From UBA1660 sp964462035 (lineage in GTDB: Bacteria > Myxococcota_A > Polyangia > Polyangiales > Houyiibacteriaceae), in NCBI GenBank assembly GCA_964462035.1, contig CAYXAP010000032.1:21523-85522 (forward strand): a stretch of 64,000 nt of DNA, in the 5' to 3' direction. Both the position numbers and the translations under genes were made by a program. Shown here piece by piece: positions 1 through 8,700 of the stretch; positions within the stretch are counted from its first letter, which is position 1, and every line of letters starts with the position of its first letter. The notes beneath the pieces were generated by a model. That model had not been told where the DNA came from and searched no databases. It saw nothing but the letters and a program-made list of their open reading frames with translations.

Positions 1-11
1 TGCCCTGACGG

Positions 12-29
12 CTCGCCGACGTCGGCGAG
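12..29. promoter_or_regulatory. 18-bp perfect palindrome upstream of the first lipoprotein gene
   Basis: The sequence CTCGCCGACGTCGGCGAG equals its own reverse complement. It lies about 90 bp before the start at 119, at the very edge of the window. It could be an operator for a dimeric regulator, or part of a hairpin ending an upstream gene. No T-tract follows it. Chance palindromes are more frequent in GC-rich DNA, so the functional reading is weak. Confidence 0.3.
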
Positions 30-118
30 GCTGAGCGAGCCGGGTCACGACGCAGGAGCCGCCCTCACCTCACGCGGTGCGCTTTCCCCTGTCCGTCCGA
101 AGGGGTAGGAACACCGGC

Positions 119-3100
119 ATGCGTCTCTTGCTCTGCCTCGCGGTCCTCGCTGGCTGCGGCTCCCCTACGACGCAGCTCCTGATCGAGATCTGCACCGACT
201 ACGACGCCAGCGAGATCGGCACGATCCGGGCAATGGCCGTGGACGCGGATGATCCGGTGGCGAGCGAGGTCGTCCACGACTGGGCAGGCTCCGCGCTCGA
301 GGGCGGGGCCTTGAGCTTCGGTGTCGAAGGTGCCCGAGACCGTCGCGTTCGAGTGACCATCGAGATTCGCGATCCCTCGGACGCGCTTCTCGTCGAGCGC
401 ACGGTCGAGACGAACTTCGCGCCCGGGGAGACGGTTCGGGGCGCCCTTCGTCTGCCGCGGGCATGTGAAGGGGCGATGTGTGGAGAGCAGACCTGCGGCG
501 ACTTCGGAGTCTGCGAGTCCGTCGCCGTACCCCTCGACGCTTGGCCCGAGAGTCTGTCCGTCTGTCAGGTCGACGACCCGATGCCCCGATGCGATCGCGA
601 CGAGGACGGAGTCGAGAGCGCCGCGTGTGGGGGCGCCGACTGCGACGACGACGACCCTGACCGTTTTCCGGGAAACACCGAGCTCTGCGACGCCGTCGAC
701 CAGGACTGCGACCCTTGCACGGTGGGTTCCCGCGACGGGGACATGGATGGCGCCACCAGCCGCGAGTGCACCAACCCCGGCGCGACGGACGCGAGCTGCG
801 GAGATGACGTCGTGGTCGCCGGGGACATCGCGAGCGGCACCGACTGCAACGACGACGACGCCATGGCGCGTCCTGGCGCAGACGAGCGTTGCAACGACGG
901 CGACGACGACTGCGACGGCGTCGTGGACGAGGGTTTCGCTACGAGCGTCTACTGGATCGACGATGACGACGACGGCTACGGCGACGGCGCCATGGCTTCG
1001 ACGGAGAGCTGCACCGAGCCCGACGGATATGCCAACAACGACCGCGACTGCGCCGACGGCGACGCCTCCCGCAACCCCGACGCCGCTGAGCTCTGCAACG
1101 ACATCGACGACGACTGCGACGGGACCACCGACGAGATCGCGGGCAACACCTTCTACCGGGACGACGACGACGACGGATTCGGCGACGACGGCGTCACCCG
1201 CAGGGTCGACTCGTGCGTGCCTCCAGCCGGCTACGTGAGTGCCGGTGGCGACTGCCGTCCCGACGACGCAGACAGCTACCCGGGCGCCACCGAGCTGTGC
1301 GACGGGCTCGACAACGATTGTTCCATGGCGACGCCAGGCGGCCCCGATTCCAGCGAAGACGCCGACGGCGACGAGCACGCTCCGCTGACGGCGACGTGCA
1401 CCGGTGGCTACCCCATCGACGACTGCGACGACGCCAATCCCTACGCGTTCCCTGGGGCGCCCGAGTACTGCTCGGGCACCGACGCCGACTGCGACGAAGC
1501 CATCGATGAGAGCGTCGACGCCCAGTGTGCCAGCGGAAGCTGCGACTCCGGGTGCTTCGAGGAACGTCGCGTGGCCGTCGGTGGCAGCGCGGCCTGCCAT
1601 GCCGGCGCCACGGTCACCTGTTGGGGAGACATGGGCGGGGTCCTCACGTCGCCGTCCTCGGTTCCGGTGACCATCGCCGACGTGCCGGCGACTCAGGTCG
1701 CGATGACGGCAGACCACGGCTGCGCTCGTGCCACGGACGGCACGGTCCGATGCTGGGGCGCCAACGACAATGGCCAGCTCGGCCTCGGCACGACAGCTCC
1801 GGTCGCAGACGCAGGGACGCCGAGCATCACCGACGTGACTCAGGTTGCTGCGGCTTGGTCTCACTCCTGTGCGCTGCGACGCAATGGGGAGGTCTGGTGT
1901 TGGGGCAAGAACGACTTCGGAGAGTTGGGAGTCGGTGACCGCGATCCGCACCGGACGCCGACTCGCGTTCCGAGCCTCGACCGCATCGTCGAGCTCGAGG
2001 CGGCCGCCTACACGACCTGTGCCCGACGCTACGACGGAGAGGTCTTCTGCTGGGGCTACAGCGGGGTCGGTGACCACGATGCCAACAGCGAGGTCCCGCT
2101 GTCGATCCTGTCCGGGGCTCGACAGATCTCGCTGGGCGGAGAGGGCTCCGCCTTTGGAGCCCCGCACGACGTCATCGGGTGCGCGGAGCTCGCTGACGGT
2201 TGGAGCTGCTGGGGTGGGTTCCTCTCCGGGGCGCGCGGCTCCGCCGCGACTACGCCATCGACCCTGACGCCTCTTCCCAACGCGACCGACGTGTCCCCAT
2301 CCATCCATCGGAGCTGTGGCGTGGCGACGGATGGGACCGTCCGGTGCTGGGGAAGGGAGCGTCGCGGACTGCTCGGCACCCCGGCCGACTCGGCGACGGT
2401 GACGACGGTGGATGTGCCGAACATCGACGACGCCGTTCACGTGGACTGCGGTGAGCGCATGTGCTGCGCCCAGCGCACGGGCCGCGTCACCTGCTGGGGC
2501 GAGCCCGACTCCGTCATCCATGGAGACGGCCTCTTCCGAGACGGAACGGCGGCCGAGACGGTAGCGCGGCTGACCAACGTCGACGAAGTGGCCATCGGTG
2601 CCGCGCATGCCTGCGCCATCGAGAGCGGCGAGCTCTACTGCTGGGGTACGGCGACGAGCGGAGCGCTCGGCCACGGGGACTCCTTCGATCGCTACGAGCC
2701 CATCGGGCTGGGCCTCGACGCCGTCGAAGTCGACACGGCTCGCCGTCGAACGTGCGCGCGAGCCGCGGACGGTCGCGTGTGGTGCTGGAGCCAGGGGTCC
2801 GCAGGCGACGCGGCCGAGACGTCATCGTCGAACGCGCCCCTGGCCGTCGACACGACGACGATGGGACCTGCGTCCGCCATCGCCGTCGGTGAGTTCTTCA
2901 CGTGCGCGCTCGACTCCCTCGGTGCCGCCTGGTGCTGGGGCAGCGACGCCGTCGCCTGTGGGAACGGCGGCCCATGTCGCACGCCGGTTCCCGTCAGCGG
3001 AGGCCGCACCTACGACGAGATCGCGGCCGGCGAGGACCACGCCTGCGCCCGGGATGGAGGCGCCATCTGGTGCTGGGGTCGAGGCACCAGGGGGCAGCTC

Positions 3101-3601
3101 GGCAACGGAGCAGCGGACGACTCGACCGTTCCCGTTCCCGTGGTCGGAATCATCGACGCGGAACAGCTTGCTGCGGGGCGCTACTCGACGTGCGTACGGC
3201 ACGCGACCGGAGCGGTGAGCTGCTGGGGCGAAGGGTCCGCTGGAGAGCTCGGCTATATCGCTGCCGCCCCGCTCGACCAATCGATGCCGGTGAGCGTCGT
3301 CGGGCTGACCGACGCACTGGATCTCGTTTGCGACAGAGGGTGCTTCGCGCTGAGCTCGAGCTCCGGATGGGTCGCTTGGGGCGAAGGCGCGGAAGGCCGG
3401 CTGGGGGTGGGCTCGAACGACGATGCTCATGTCCCGATCGCCGCCGCCCATGGCATCGACTTCGTCGAGGTCGCCACGGGCGCCGACTCCACCTGCGGTC
3501 TGACGACGGGCGGCACCCTCCGGTGTTGGGGAGCGACCGGGGCCTCCACGGCATGGCGAATGCGTGGACACCCCATATTCGGCGACGTGACGCTCCCCTA
3601 G
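119..3601 (+). CDS. Lipoprotein with MopE-like Cys/Asp repeats and an RCC1-type beta-propeller region
   Basis: A predicted surface lipoprotein of 1160 residues. The ATG at 119 is chosen over an in-frame GTG at 77. It directly starts a lipoprotein signal (MRLLLCLAVLAGCGS) and has a purine-rich ribosome site (GGTAGGA) just upstream. About residues 175-465 hold five copies of a Cys/Asp-rich repeat of the form 'CDDDDP..PG..ELCD..D.DCDG', the putative metal-binding motif seen in MopE-type proteins. From about residue 480 to the end come about 14 RCC1-like repeats, each marked by 'CWG' and often 'GQLG.G'. Such repeats fold as beta-propellers in known RCC1 proteins. No catalytic motif is visible, so a binding or adhesion role is inference. 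The last codons overlap the convergent gene by the four bases CTAG. A paralog of the same architecture lies at 25054-28365. Confidence 0.88.
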   Translation: MRLLLCLAVLAGCGSPTTQLLIEICTDYDASEIGTIRAMAVDADDPVASEVVHDWAGSALEGGALSFGVEGARDRRVRVTIEIRDPSDALLVERTVETNFAPGETVRGALRLPRACEGAMCGEQTCGDFGVCESVAVPLDAWPESLSVCQVDDPMPRCDRDEDGVESAACGGADCDDDDPDRFPGNTELCDAVDQDCDPCTVGSRDGDMDGATSRECTNPGATDASCGDDVVVAGDIASGTDCNDDDAMARPGADERCNDGDDDCDGVVDEGFATSVYWIDDDDDGYGDGAMASTESCTEPDGYANNDRDCADGDASRNPDAAELCNDIDDDCDGTTDEIAGNTFYRDDDDDGFGDDGVTRRVDSCVPPAGYVSAGGDCRPDDADSYPGATELCDGLDNDCSMATPGGPDSSEDADGDEHAPLTATCTGGYPIDDCDDANPYAFPGAPEYCSGTDADCDEAIDESVDAQCASGSCDSGCFEERRVAVGGSAACHAGATVTCWGDMGGVLTSPSSVPVTIADVPATQVAMTADHGCARATDGTVRCWGANDNGQLGLGTTAPVADAGTPSITDVTQVAAAWSHSCALRRNGEVWCWGKNDFGELGVGDRDPHRTPTRVPSLDRIVELEAAAYTTCARRYDGEVFCWGYSGVGDHDANSEVPLSILSGARQISLGGEGSAFGAPHDVIGCAELADGWSCWGGFLSGARGSAATTPSTLTPLPNATDVSPSIHRSCGVATDGTVRCWGRERRGLLGTPADSATVTTVDVPNIDDAVHVDCGERMCCAQRTGRVTCWGEPDSVIHGDGLFRDGTAAETVARLTNVDEVAIGAAHACAIESGELYCWGTATSGALGHGDSFDRYEPIGLGLDAVEVDTARRRTCARAADGRVWCWSQGSAGDAAETSSSNAPLAVDTTTMGPASAIAVGEFFTCALDSLGAAWCWGSDAVACGNGGPCRTPVPVSGGRTYDEIAAGEDHACARDGGAIWCWGRGTRGQLGNGAADDSTVPVPVVGIIDAEQLAAGRYSTCVRHATGAVSCWGEGSAGELGYIAAAPLDQSMPVSVVGLTDALDLVCDRGCFALSSSSGWVAWGEGAEGRLGVGSNDDAHVPIAAAHGIDFVEVATGADSTCGLTTGGTLRCWGATGASTAWRMRGHPIFGDVTLP

Positions 3602-4341
3602 TCGAAGGGGCGGAGCACGACGCCCGTGCTTCCGCCCTTCGCACCATCGGGCCGTGTCGCGAACACGACGATCGCGACGATCGCGATCGCCGCCACCGCC
3701 GCCGCGACCGCCACACCGCGCCGAACCCGCCGGACCCGAAGCTCCCGCGGCGAGAGCTCGGCGTGCGCGGTCGCCACCTGCTCCGGGGCGATCGCCTCGA
3801 GCTCCACCCGCTCGCTGAGCTCCTCGCCCGCCGCTACCGTGAGCTCCAGCCGGCGAGGCACGTGGCCGTCGGCCTCGACCCGGATCACGTGCGGCCCAGG
3901 ATCGAGCGCGAGGATGCGCTCCACCCCTTCGGCTGCCTCCTCGCGTCCATCGATCTCGACGCGGGCCGCCTCCGGCGCCACGCGTAGGGTCAACGTCGCC
4001 AGCAGGCGCGCGACTCTCGCCCGAAGCGCGGCCGCGTCTGCCACGTCGCGCTCGGATGCGCCCTCCCGCTGTGCGTCGAACGCATCGAGCGCTCGGAGCG
4101 CCGATCGCCCCTTGCCGAGACGCTGCAAGACGATCGCCCAGTTCAGCGCCGTGCTCGCCCGCGGGACGAGCCCGTACGAGCGCTCGAAGGTCTCCGCAGC
4201 CTCCGCGTCCCGGCCGTCGTTGGCGAGCGTGAGCCCTCGCTCGAAGAGCGCACGCGCCTGCTCGGCCGCCCGCACCGAGGGGTCGTCTTGTGCCATCGCC
4301 GAGCCGGCGACCAACACGCCGAGGAGAGCAAGTCTGAGCAC
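3598..4341 (-). CDS. TPR and PEGA domain membrane protein
   Basis: A 247-residue exported protein starting at a GTG (4341) that opens a signal peptide ending in 'AGSAMAQ'. The open frame continues upstream, but that stretch looks non-coding. The N-terminal half is helical and TPR-like ('ALFERGLTLANDGRDAEAAE', 'ALNWAIVLQRLGKG'). The middle, about residues 110-185, matches the PEGA pattern ('VEIDGREE', 'GPHVIRVEADGH'), a small beta domain thought to bind cell-surface components. A hydrophobic helix follows an Arg-rich turn near the C-terminus, so the protein is probably anchored by its tail with only a short segment beyond. TPR-PEGA proteins of this size are common in myxobacteria and their exact roles are mostly unknown. 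No strong Shine-Dalgarno precedes the GTG, so the start is less certain than the domains. Confidence 0.75.
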   Translation of the reverse strand: MLRLALLGVLVAGSAMAQDDPSVRAAEQARALFERGLTLANDGRDAEAAETFERSYGLVPRASTALNWAIVLQRLGKGRSALRALDAFDAQREGASERDVADAAALRARVARLLATLTLRVAPEAARVEIDGREEAAEGVERILALDPGPHVIRVEADGHVPRRLELTVAAGEELSERVELEAIAPEQVATAHAELSPRELRVRRVRRGVAVAAAVAAIAIVAIVVFATRPDGAKGGSTGVVLRPFD

Positions 4342-4508
4342 TGGGCCGACCGTGACAGAGCCACCGGCCCGGAGCAATACAGCCACGCAAGAACACGGGC
4401 ACGTCGGAGACCCGCGGAAGGGAGTCGGATGGTGACTCGAAGTGCAACAGCCGGCACTTGAAGTGTAGCCAAGCAGGACACGGCGTCTCGTCTCTCGACG
4501 AATCCGGC

Positions 4509-4524
4509 TGGCACGGTGTCTGCT
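4509..4524 (+). promoter_or_regulatory. Candidate sigma54 (-24/-12) promoter before the toxin-like operon
   Basis: TGGCACGGTGTCTGCT differs from the TGGCACG-N4-TTGC(A/T) consensus by one base, and the GG and GC doublets are exactly 10 bp apart. The predicted transcription start is near 4535, three bases before the ATG at 4538. That would give an almost leaderless mRNA and argues for caution. A sigma54 activator gene lies just past the operon at 22820. Confidence 0.4.
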
Positions 4525-4537
4525 CAGGCCGACGGCG

Positions 4538-5701
4538 ATGCGACTTCTCTTCGCCATCGCCACGATGTTCGGGCTGACCAACTCGGCCCTCGCGTACCGG
4601 ACGCTCGCTGACGACCCGGACATTCCCGACGACGCGATCGTCGTGTGGGAAGAGCAGATCGTCCTCGAGCTCTCCGAGCGTGGCCTCGACCCGCTCCGTC
4701 GCAGCCCCGTCGAGACGATCCTGAGCGAAGCGATCGCCACCTGGAGGGTCCCCGACTGCGCCGAGGTCGCGATGACCGCAACGGGGAGCACGCCTGCGCC
4801 CGCCCGTCCGAACGATGGGCGCAACACCATCGAGTGGGTCACGCGCTGGGACGCGCGGGGCTTCGAGTCGGGCGCCGCGGCGACGACCGACCTGCACGTC
4901 GAGCGCACCGGCGACGCTTGGCGGATCGTCGAGGCCGACGTCTACATCAACGGGGGCGTTCGTTGGGACGTGTTCGACCGCGGCGACGGCACGACCTCGC
5001 TCGGGGCGGCATTGGTCCACGAGCTCGGTCACGTTCTCGGGCTGGCGCACCCGTGCGAAGGCGGGGAGTGCACCGAGCGACACCTCTCGTCCGCGCTCTA
5101 CCCGACCCACCAGTCGAACGCGGGAGCGCTCTCGGGAGACGACGTGGAGGGGCTGTGCTCGCTCTATGCGCGCGGCGGGTGCGTGGTTTCTTGCGATGCC
5201 GGCTCCGTATGCAGTGAGGGTGCCTGCGTCCCGAGCGATGAGCTGGCCTGCAGTGGACCGGGTTGTGGAATGGACCTCCCTCTCGGCGCCACGTGCGACG
5301 CCGACGCGGAGTGCCGCTCGAGGCTCTGCGCCGAAGGGAGCTGCACCCACGAGTGCGCCAGCAACGACGACTGCGCGATGGGGACGGAGTGCGGACCGGG
5401 GCGGTGGTGCCGGAGCACCATGCTCGACCGTGCGATCTGCGACAGCGGCGCCGACTGCTCCACGGGGCTCTGCCTCGCGCCGAGCGAGTCCGTCGCCACG
5501 TGCACGAACGAGTGCCTGAGCGACTTCGAATGCCTCGTCGACGAAGAGTGTCGCGAGGTCGACGGCGCGAGCGTGTGCGCGCTCGGGGTCAGCGCCGGCT
5601 GCAGCGCCGGAGGAATGCCCGCAGGCTCGTGGCCCGCGGTGATCTGGATGTTGGCGCTCGCGATCGGGCGACGAAGGAACGGAGTGGGAGAGGACCGATG
5701 A
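4538..5701 (+). CDS. Secreted metzincin-type metalloprotease with MYXO-CTERM tail
   Basis: A 387-residue predicted zinc protease. A signal peptide (MRLLFAIATMFGLTNSALA) leads a matrixin-like domain. The motif HELGHVLGLAH gives the three zinc ligands His161, His165 and His171 and the catalytic Glu162. The usual metzincin Met-turn methionine seems replaced in 'SSALYPTHQ'. Residues of about 210-345 form a Cys-rich stalk of repeated 'C..D.EC....C' units. The tail has a Cys-containing motif, a hydrophobic helix and an Arg cluster ('GRRRNG'), the MYXO-CTERM pattern, which predicts surface anchoring and processing. It is first in a four-gene operon, and its TGA overlaps the next ATG (ATGA). A maturation role for the large toxin-like proteins downstream is inference. 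Confidence 0.85.
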   Translation: MRLLFAIATMFGLTNSALAYRTLADDPDIPDDAIVVWEEQIVLELSERGLDPLRRSPVETILSEAIATWRVPDCAEVAMTATGSTPAPARPNDGRNTIEWVTRWDARGFESGAAATTDLHVERTGDAWRIVEADVYINGGVRWDVFDRGDGTTSLGAALVHELGHVLGLAHPCEGGECTERHLSSALYPTHQSNAGALSGDDVEGLCSLYARGGCVVSCDAGSVCSEGACVPSDELACSGPGCGMDLPLGATCDADAECRSRLCAEGSCTHECASNDDCAMGTECGPGRWCRSTMLDRAICDSGADCSTGLCLAPSESVATCTNECLSDFECLVDEECREVDGASVCALGVSAGCSAGGMPAGSWPAVIWMLALAIGRRRNGVGEDR

Positions 5702-8700
5702 AGGCCATGAAACGGGCGTTGATGACGACGGCGTTGGGAGCGTTCGCCCTCAGTTGTGCGGGCGACGCGTCCCTCGAGCTCGACAGGGCCGAGGTGGACA
5801 TGGACGCAGCCACCGACGAGATGCGGCGTCGGATGAACCTGCGGTTGACGCGCGGCGAGGGTGCCGGTGCCGAGGAGATCGAGCTGTCGGCCGCGGAGCT
5901 GGCGGACCAACTTCGAACGTGGTGCCAGGGAGAGCTTCCCTCGGGATGTGACGACCACGTCTCGTACGACGGCTCCAACCTCTGCCGCTACTACGAATGC
6001 TACGGAGAGCTGGAGGAGTGCGTTGCCAACGAGCTCCTCAACATCGCCGGCGACGAGCCCGCGGCGGTCTTCCTCGCCCCATCGCTTGGGGGAACGATGA
6101 CCGAGTGGACGGTGCCGCCTCAGTCTGTCGCGACCAAGGCAGGCTTGGCCGCCGAGGCTCACGACCGGGCCCGCCAGAGCTCGAGCTACGCGGAGCTCTC
6201 CCTCCGCTACACGGTCATGTATCCGACCTACCAGGACTGCGGATCGAACCCGACCGTATATCCCGCGGACGGTGCCCGCCCGGCCGTCCTCCGGCAAGAG
6301 GCAGCCGCGACCCTCTTTCGCTCGTCCCTCGATCTCCTCGAGGAAGCGGCGACCAAGGCTCACGAGTGGACGCTCTCGGTGGCGGATGCGCAGCACTCCG
6401 ACCAGGCAGGAATCGACGAGGCCGCCCAGCTGGCGCTGCTGCTCCCGGTCGGATCGCGCAGCGAGGTCGCTCATCGGTGGGTTGGCGGAAGTCACGGGCT
6501 CGACGCGATCCAGCAAGTGAGCGAAGAGGGATTCTGTGCGGATCCCCGTCTGTCTCCGGAGGGACGCAAAGCCGAGGAGCTCATTCGGATTTCGGGAGTG
6601 GCTCCGAGCGTCGTGATGAACGACGGCGTCGACTGGGATCACTTGCTCACCAACTGGATCCTCCCGCGCCTCAGCAAGACTCTCTTCGCCGAGCATCTGA
6701 GCAGCACGAGCCCGGAAGACTTCTACGAAGGGTTCGGTCTGTCCCGGCAGGCCTTCCTCGATGCACGCGCGCATCTCGATGGGGAGCTTCGTGCGTTCGG
6801 TCGCGACCTCGACGCCACCATCGACGAGGTGCCCGGTCTCGACCCTGCAGTCGACCCCTACTACGCGTCCATCGCGAACCCGCCCACCCAAGGCTCGAGG
6901 GCCTACTGGGCGGCGGTCGCCGGGCATCAGTCGTTCATGGATACCCGCGGCTCCGTTCCATATCCGACACCGCCACTCTACGAGGGAGGCGTCGCCGGGA
7001 CTTTCGACTACGCCATCACGCAGGCGCGCACGCTGGCCTCGAGCACCGAGATCGAAGCGACAGCCCGCGACGTCCTCGCCGAGATGCACGGGCAGAGTGA
7101 TGGCCGACGAGACGGCCGGCTGCAGGTGTGCATGGGCGGCGGAGACGACCCCACGACCCGAGTCCGCTACTTGGCCAACGAACCCGAGGATGGGCTGGCA
7201 GTGGTCGTCGGACACGCCGGGCTCCAGTGCGCGACTCGTGGCACGGTCGAGGGAGCGCCTTGCCGACTGGATGACTACCGGCTCGTGTCGGAAGAGCTCG
7301 GTCCCGCCACTCCGGCGCCGACGGACCTCGGGTTCGATTGGGATCATCGAGCCCTCTTCGCGGAGGGGATCTTCGACACCAAGGTCGTGGCCGCGTTCTC
7401 GAGCCCCGTCCACTCGAGTGACGAGCAGAAGGTGCTGCCGATCTTTCTCGTGCGGCTGACGTCGGCAGCCGGTCCGGGGGGATACGACGAAGTCGGCGGT
7501 GTCATGCTCGCCCTGGAGAAGGACTTCGCGGAGGGCGAAATCGCCATGGACGAGTACGTCTGTCGAACGATCTCCATCGTCCCCGAGTTCGAGGAGAAGG
7601 CGCGGGAAGCGGTCGCTCCGAGCACGACGTATTGCGCGATGAGCTCGGCGACCTGCGCTGGTGTTCCGCTCGACCAGCGCCTACCCCTCGAGAACGAGCT
7701 CATCGCCGATGGGGACGCGTTCGAGTCCTCCTGGCGCCACTACCTGAACCTCGCGCGCGAGGCCGCGGACCACGCCGACCGGCTGGGTGAGGACCTGATC
7801 CGCGCGGGCCTCGAGATGGACGTTCGAGCCGAGCACGCGACCGACGAGCTCGAGGATCTCTGCGGCGTCTCACTCAACGTGACGGAGCTCGGGGCGATGG
7901 TGCCTCCGGGCTCGGATCCGGTCGAGGTGGCGATGGGGCTCCTGAACGATGCCGATCAAGCGCGCCTGGCCTCGTGCCTGGGCGGCGAGGCGACCATCGA
8001 CTGGGTCACCCTCGGCCACAAGGCCATGTGCTTCACCTGGGATGGCTCTCAGCCGAGCTCGATCTGCGATGGGGTCTCCAACTGTCCTTCCACGACGGAT
8101 GAGGACACCTGTCCGGGGGACCCGGCGACCACGGGCCGGGCCGAGCCGCTCGCCTTCTTCGAGCTCACGCCCGAGGCGGAGGCCAACCTCACTCGTGACG
8201 ATGGCGATCCGCCCCCGTGTGCCGCGCTCGCGTCGCTGCGAGGCCCGGCGCTCTCCGAGACGGAGAGGGAAACGGCGATCCGGTCGGTTCTCGCGCACCC
8301 CATGTTCAGTCAGCGCGACCGACTCCAGCAGTACGCCAGCCAGCTGGGGTGGCGTGCCTACCCGGGAGACTACAGCTCCGTCACGCTCAACGACGGCACC
8401 TGGCTCGGCACCGGGACCTACCTGAGCGATGCGAGCTCCGTCTCCGCGATGCCGTGGCCGTGCGACGAACCGAGCAACCTCGTCGACGTCTGTCCGTGGA
8501 CGAGTCTCTCGGGACCGAACCAGCCCCTCTTCTGCAATCGGCTCCCAGCGGCGGCATGTCCGCACGTGGGCGGCGGCGATCCCTACGTGATGACCAACCG
8601 TGTCGCTCGCGCCCAGATGAACGACCGGCTCGCTCGCGCCGTGCTCGCCGCAAAGGTCATCGCGGGTGTGCCTCTCAATGGCTTCGAGATTCCGTACTAC

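Noticed and set aside
65..2674. An 869-residue minus-strand open frame opposite the first lipoprotein
   Set aside because: It mirrors the Cys/Asp and RCC1 repeats on the plus strand. Its Val/Ala runs are a by-product.
5263..5697. A longer N-terminus for the TcA-like protein
   Set aside because: It overlaps the Cys-rich region and tail of the protease gene. The signal sequence begins at the ATGA overlap at 5698.
8031..8120. LDL-receptor-A-like Cys cluster as a sign of transfer from eukaryotes
   Set aside because: Short Cys/Asp modules of this kind recur in myxobacterial surface proteins, and one weak match does not support transfer.
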